Of a stretch of 64,000 bases of DNA, positions 63,638 to 64,000 are shown piece after piece. The translations under genes were made by a program, and so were the position numbers. Positions within the stretch are counted from its first letter, which is position 1. Every line of letters begins with the position of its first letter. The notes beneath the pieces are model-generated. The model saw nothing but the letters and a program-made list of their open reading frames with translations. It ran no database searches and was not told where the DNA came from. Source of the DNA: G965267425 sp965267425 (GTDB taxonomy: Bacteria; Bacteroidota; Bacteroidia; Flavobacteriales_E; Vicingaceae); the NCBI GenBank assembly GCA_965267425.1, contig OZ253959.1, forward strand, positions 2,852,001 to 2,916,000, given 5' to 3'.

Positions 63638-64000
63638 ATGAGTAAATATTCCATAACATATCATCAATTGACCAAATATGGATTGTGGATGTTGGGAATC
63701 ACCATGCCATTGCTTTCAATTACTTATGGAACTACCTGGGATGAAGAACAATGCATTGAATACGCAAATGAATTGTTGAATTACTATTTCAGTTTTGGAG
63801 AAGATAGAACTGCACTGGATGTTACCCGAAATTTGAACAGTCATATGATCTATTTCGGCAATTTATTCAGTCTGCTGTCTGCGTTAATTCAAAAAATAAT
63901 TCCAATTAACATAGTGACTCTCAGGCATATGTTGAACGCGTTTTTAGGTTTTTCATGCATTTTCTATGCCGTAAAGATTGTCAAGTTGACCAACAATGAC
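63638..64000 (+). CDS. Membrane protein, probable GT-C glycosyltransferase (3' end outside window)
   Basis: Reading from ATG 63638 gives 121 residues with no stop before the window ends. A first hydrophobic helix (YGLWMLGITMPLLSITYG) is followed by TTWDEEQCIEYANELLNYY, an acidic loop in the position of the catalytic Asp/Glu of GT-C/GT39-like enzymes. Further helices follow (FGNLFSLLSALIQKIIPI, AFLGFSCIFYAVKIV). Family assignment is tentative. Confidence 0.6.
   Translation, partial: MSKYSITYHQLTKYGLWMLGITMPLLSITYGTTWDEEQCIEYANELLNYYFSFGEDRTALDVTRNLNSHMIYFGNLFSLLSALIQKIIPINIVTLRHMLNAFLGFSCIFYAVKIVKLTNND

Overview
The window is from a Bacteroidota chromosome, most likely a free-living Flavobacteriales-type bacterium. 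Evidence: a very large surface protein ending in a type IX secretion (T9SS) sorting domain, TAnnTTTG-type promoters before many genes, the three-gene succinate dehydrogenase with one cytochrome b subunit, DUF983 and DUF2723 membrane proteins, lipoproteins with a Cys directly after the signal peptide, and moderate-to-low GC. Genus cannot be fixed from the sequence.

Layout. 1-7670: a partial DUF983 gene, an ABC-F ATPase, an ATP/ADP-translocase-like transporter fused to HEAT repeats and a cyclic-nucleotide-type domain, and a membrane SpoIIE-type phosphatase. 7797-24787: a tightly packed five-gene row made of a three-unit TIR-like protein, a membrane-anchored nSTAND1 NTPase with WD40 repeats, an outer-membrane beta-barrel, a repeat lipoprotein and a 3269-residue T9SS surface protein. 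It ends at a bidirectional terminator facing sdhCAB (24872-28295, minus). 28434-33965: aminopeptidase P, an alpha/beta hydrolase, a small sorting-domain-like ORF and a DUF2723 glycosyltransferase-like protein.

34163-49056 is an accessory island that starts at tRNA-Gln(TTG). It carries a lone HNH nuclease, a type II restriction-modification system with controller protein, a secreted protein, a radical-SAM plus short-peptide (RiPP-like) pair, a defence-type reverse transcriptase, a membrane protein, a PLAT-domain protein and an amidohydrolase. Copies of the tRNA-Gln 3' tail recur through it. Three of them sit exactly 141 bp downstream of a shared GTTGA(CG) box. Two of them, bracketing the restriction system, carry 11-6-11 hairpins whose arms look reciprocally exchanged. 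No integrase or transposase is present. I read this as serial insertion of small elements that share an end structure.

49094-64000 is ordinary chromosome: a small membrane protein, an SDR, an OmpR-type two-component system next to a lipoprotein, a secreted VPS10/BNR-repeat protein, a DinB-like protein, a DUF6132 / membrane protein / Crp-Fnr / DUF2892 group, a TPR-Fic pair, a small lipoprotein, and the start of a probable GT-C membrane glycosyltransferase running off the end.

The strongest candidates for undescribed biology are the tandem tRNA-Gln element family, the TIR-nSTAND1-surface-protein operon, and the radical-SAM/Val-Thr peptide pair with its adjacent 18-bp inverted-repeat structure and reverse transcriptase. 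All functional statements come from reading motifs; no database search was possible.
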